Source: Nocardiopsis alkaliphila YIM 80379 (lineage in GTDB: Bacteria; Actinomycetota; Actinomycetes; Streptosporangiales; Streptosporangiaceae). From it: 40,724 nt of DNA. The stretch is taken from the NCBI RefSeq assembly GCF_000341005.1, contig NZ_ANBD01000168.1, positions 1 through 40,724 on the forward strand, given 5' to 3'. The notes under the pieces are model-generated. The model was not told where the DNA came from. It was given only the letters and a program-made list of their open reading frames with translations, and made no database searches. Positions within the stretch are counted from its first letter, which is position 1. Every line of letters starts with the position of its first letter. Of the stretch, positions 40,687-40,724 are shown piece after piece. Both the position numbers and the translations under genes were made by a program.

Positions 40687-40711
40687 GGGGGGTCCGTAAT
40701 ACGGACCCCCC
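40687..40711 (-). terminator. Intrinsic terminator, probably of a convergent gene to the right
   Basis: 12-bp arms (40687-40698 with 40700-40711) around one base. On the minus strand the hairpin is followed by a T-tract (A-rich at 40674-40686 on the plus strand). This is a textbook rho-independent terminator for a minus-strand gene lying beyond the window. Confidence 0.75.
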
Positions 40712-40724
40712 TCACAAAAAACCG

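Overview
The window is a high-GC, gene-dense chromosome segment from a filamentous actinomycete. A Nocardiopsaceae-like genome (Nocardiopsis or a relative) is my best guess, but this is inference. It rests on the GC-rich codon use, a chaplin with a sortase motif, SURF1, a dihydrolipoamide dehydrogenase, SerB with ACT domains, many GTG starts and some apparently leaderless genes. Most of the sequence is ordinary chromosomal content. The accessory signals lie mainly between 18.4 and 23.5 kb.

Layout. 1-6.9 kb: the tail of a GH15 glycoside hydrolase, a GNAT acetyltransferase, an unknown 554-aa protein, a DedA/VTT-like membrane protein, lpdA, a lipoprotein and a Mug-type uracil-DNA glycosylase. 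7.0-9.9 kb: envelope lipoproteins, namely an OmpA-domain lipoprotein, a decayed fasciclin remnant and an intact fasciclin lipoprotein. 9.9-14.1 kb: an MFS exporter divergent from an amidohydrolase/acyl-CoA ligase pair. 14.1-18.4 kb: two tandem double-VOC proteins, a PfkB kinase and a secreted alpha/beta hydrolase. 18.4-20.0 kb: two toxin-antitoxin modules. A ribbon-helix-helix antitoxin is followed by a frameshifted PIN toxin, and an intact YefM-YoeB pair is bracketed by a perfect 28-bp direct repeat that reproduces the 3' end of the adjacent Smr gene. 20.0-23.5 kb: the Smr gene, a membrane protein divergent from a MerR regulator, a pseudogene split by a 177-bp MITE with CTAG target duplications, and a GntR cassette. 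23.5-25.8 kb: GNAT, methyltransferase and SURF1. 25.8-28.9 kb: a four-domain chaplin, an AT-rich gap with a possible small RNA, and a CapA-like lipoprotein. 28.9-33.7 kb: adenosine deaminase, a ketoglutarate-semialdehyde-type dehydrogenase behind a LacI-family operator, and TetR with a hydrolase-like protein lacking the nucleophile serine. 33.9-40.7 kb: HD phosphohydrolase, TSUP permease, SPFH protein, ABC ATPase, two conserved hypotheticals (one DUF1707/LiaF-like), serB and strong terminators.

How it fits together. lpdA, serB, add and SURF1 are housekeeping metabolism. The chaplin, fasciclin, OmpA-like and CapA-like proteins are surface or exported products of a Gram-positive envelope. The most interesting structures are the direct-repeat-flanked toxin-antitoxin unit, the MITE-disrupted gene whose frame is restored on paper by removing the element and one extra G, and the chaplin built from near-identical 168-bp units.
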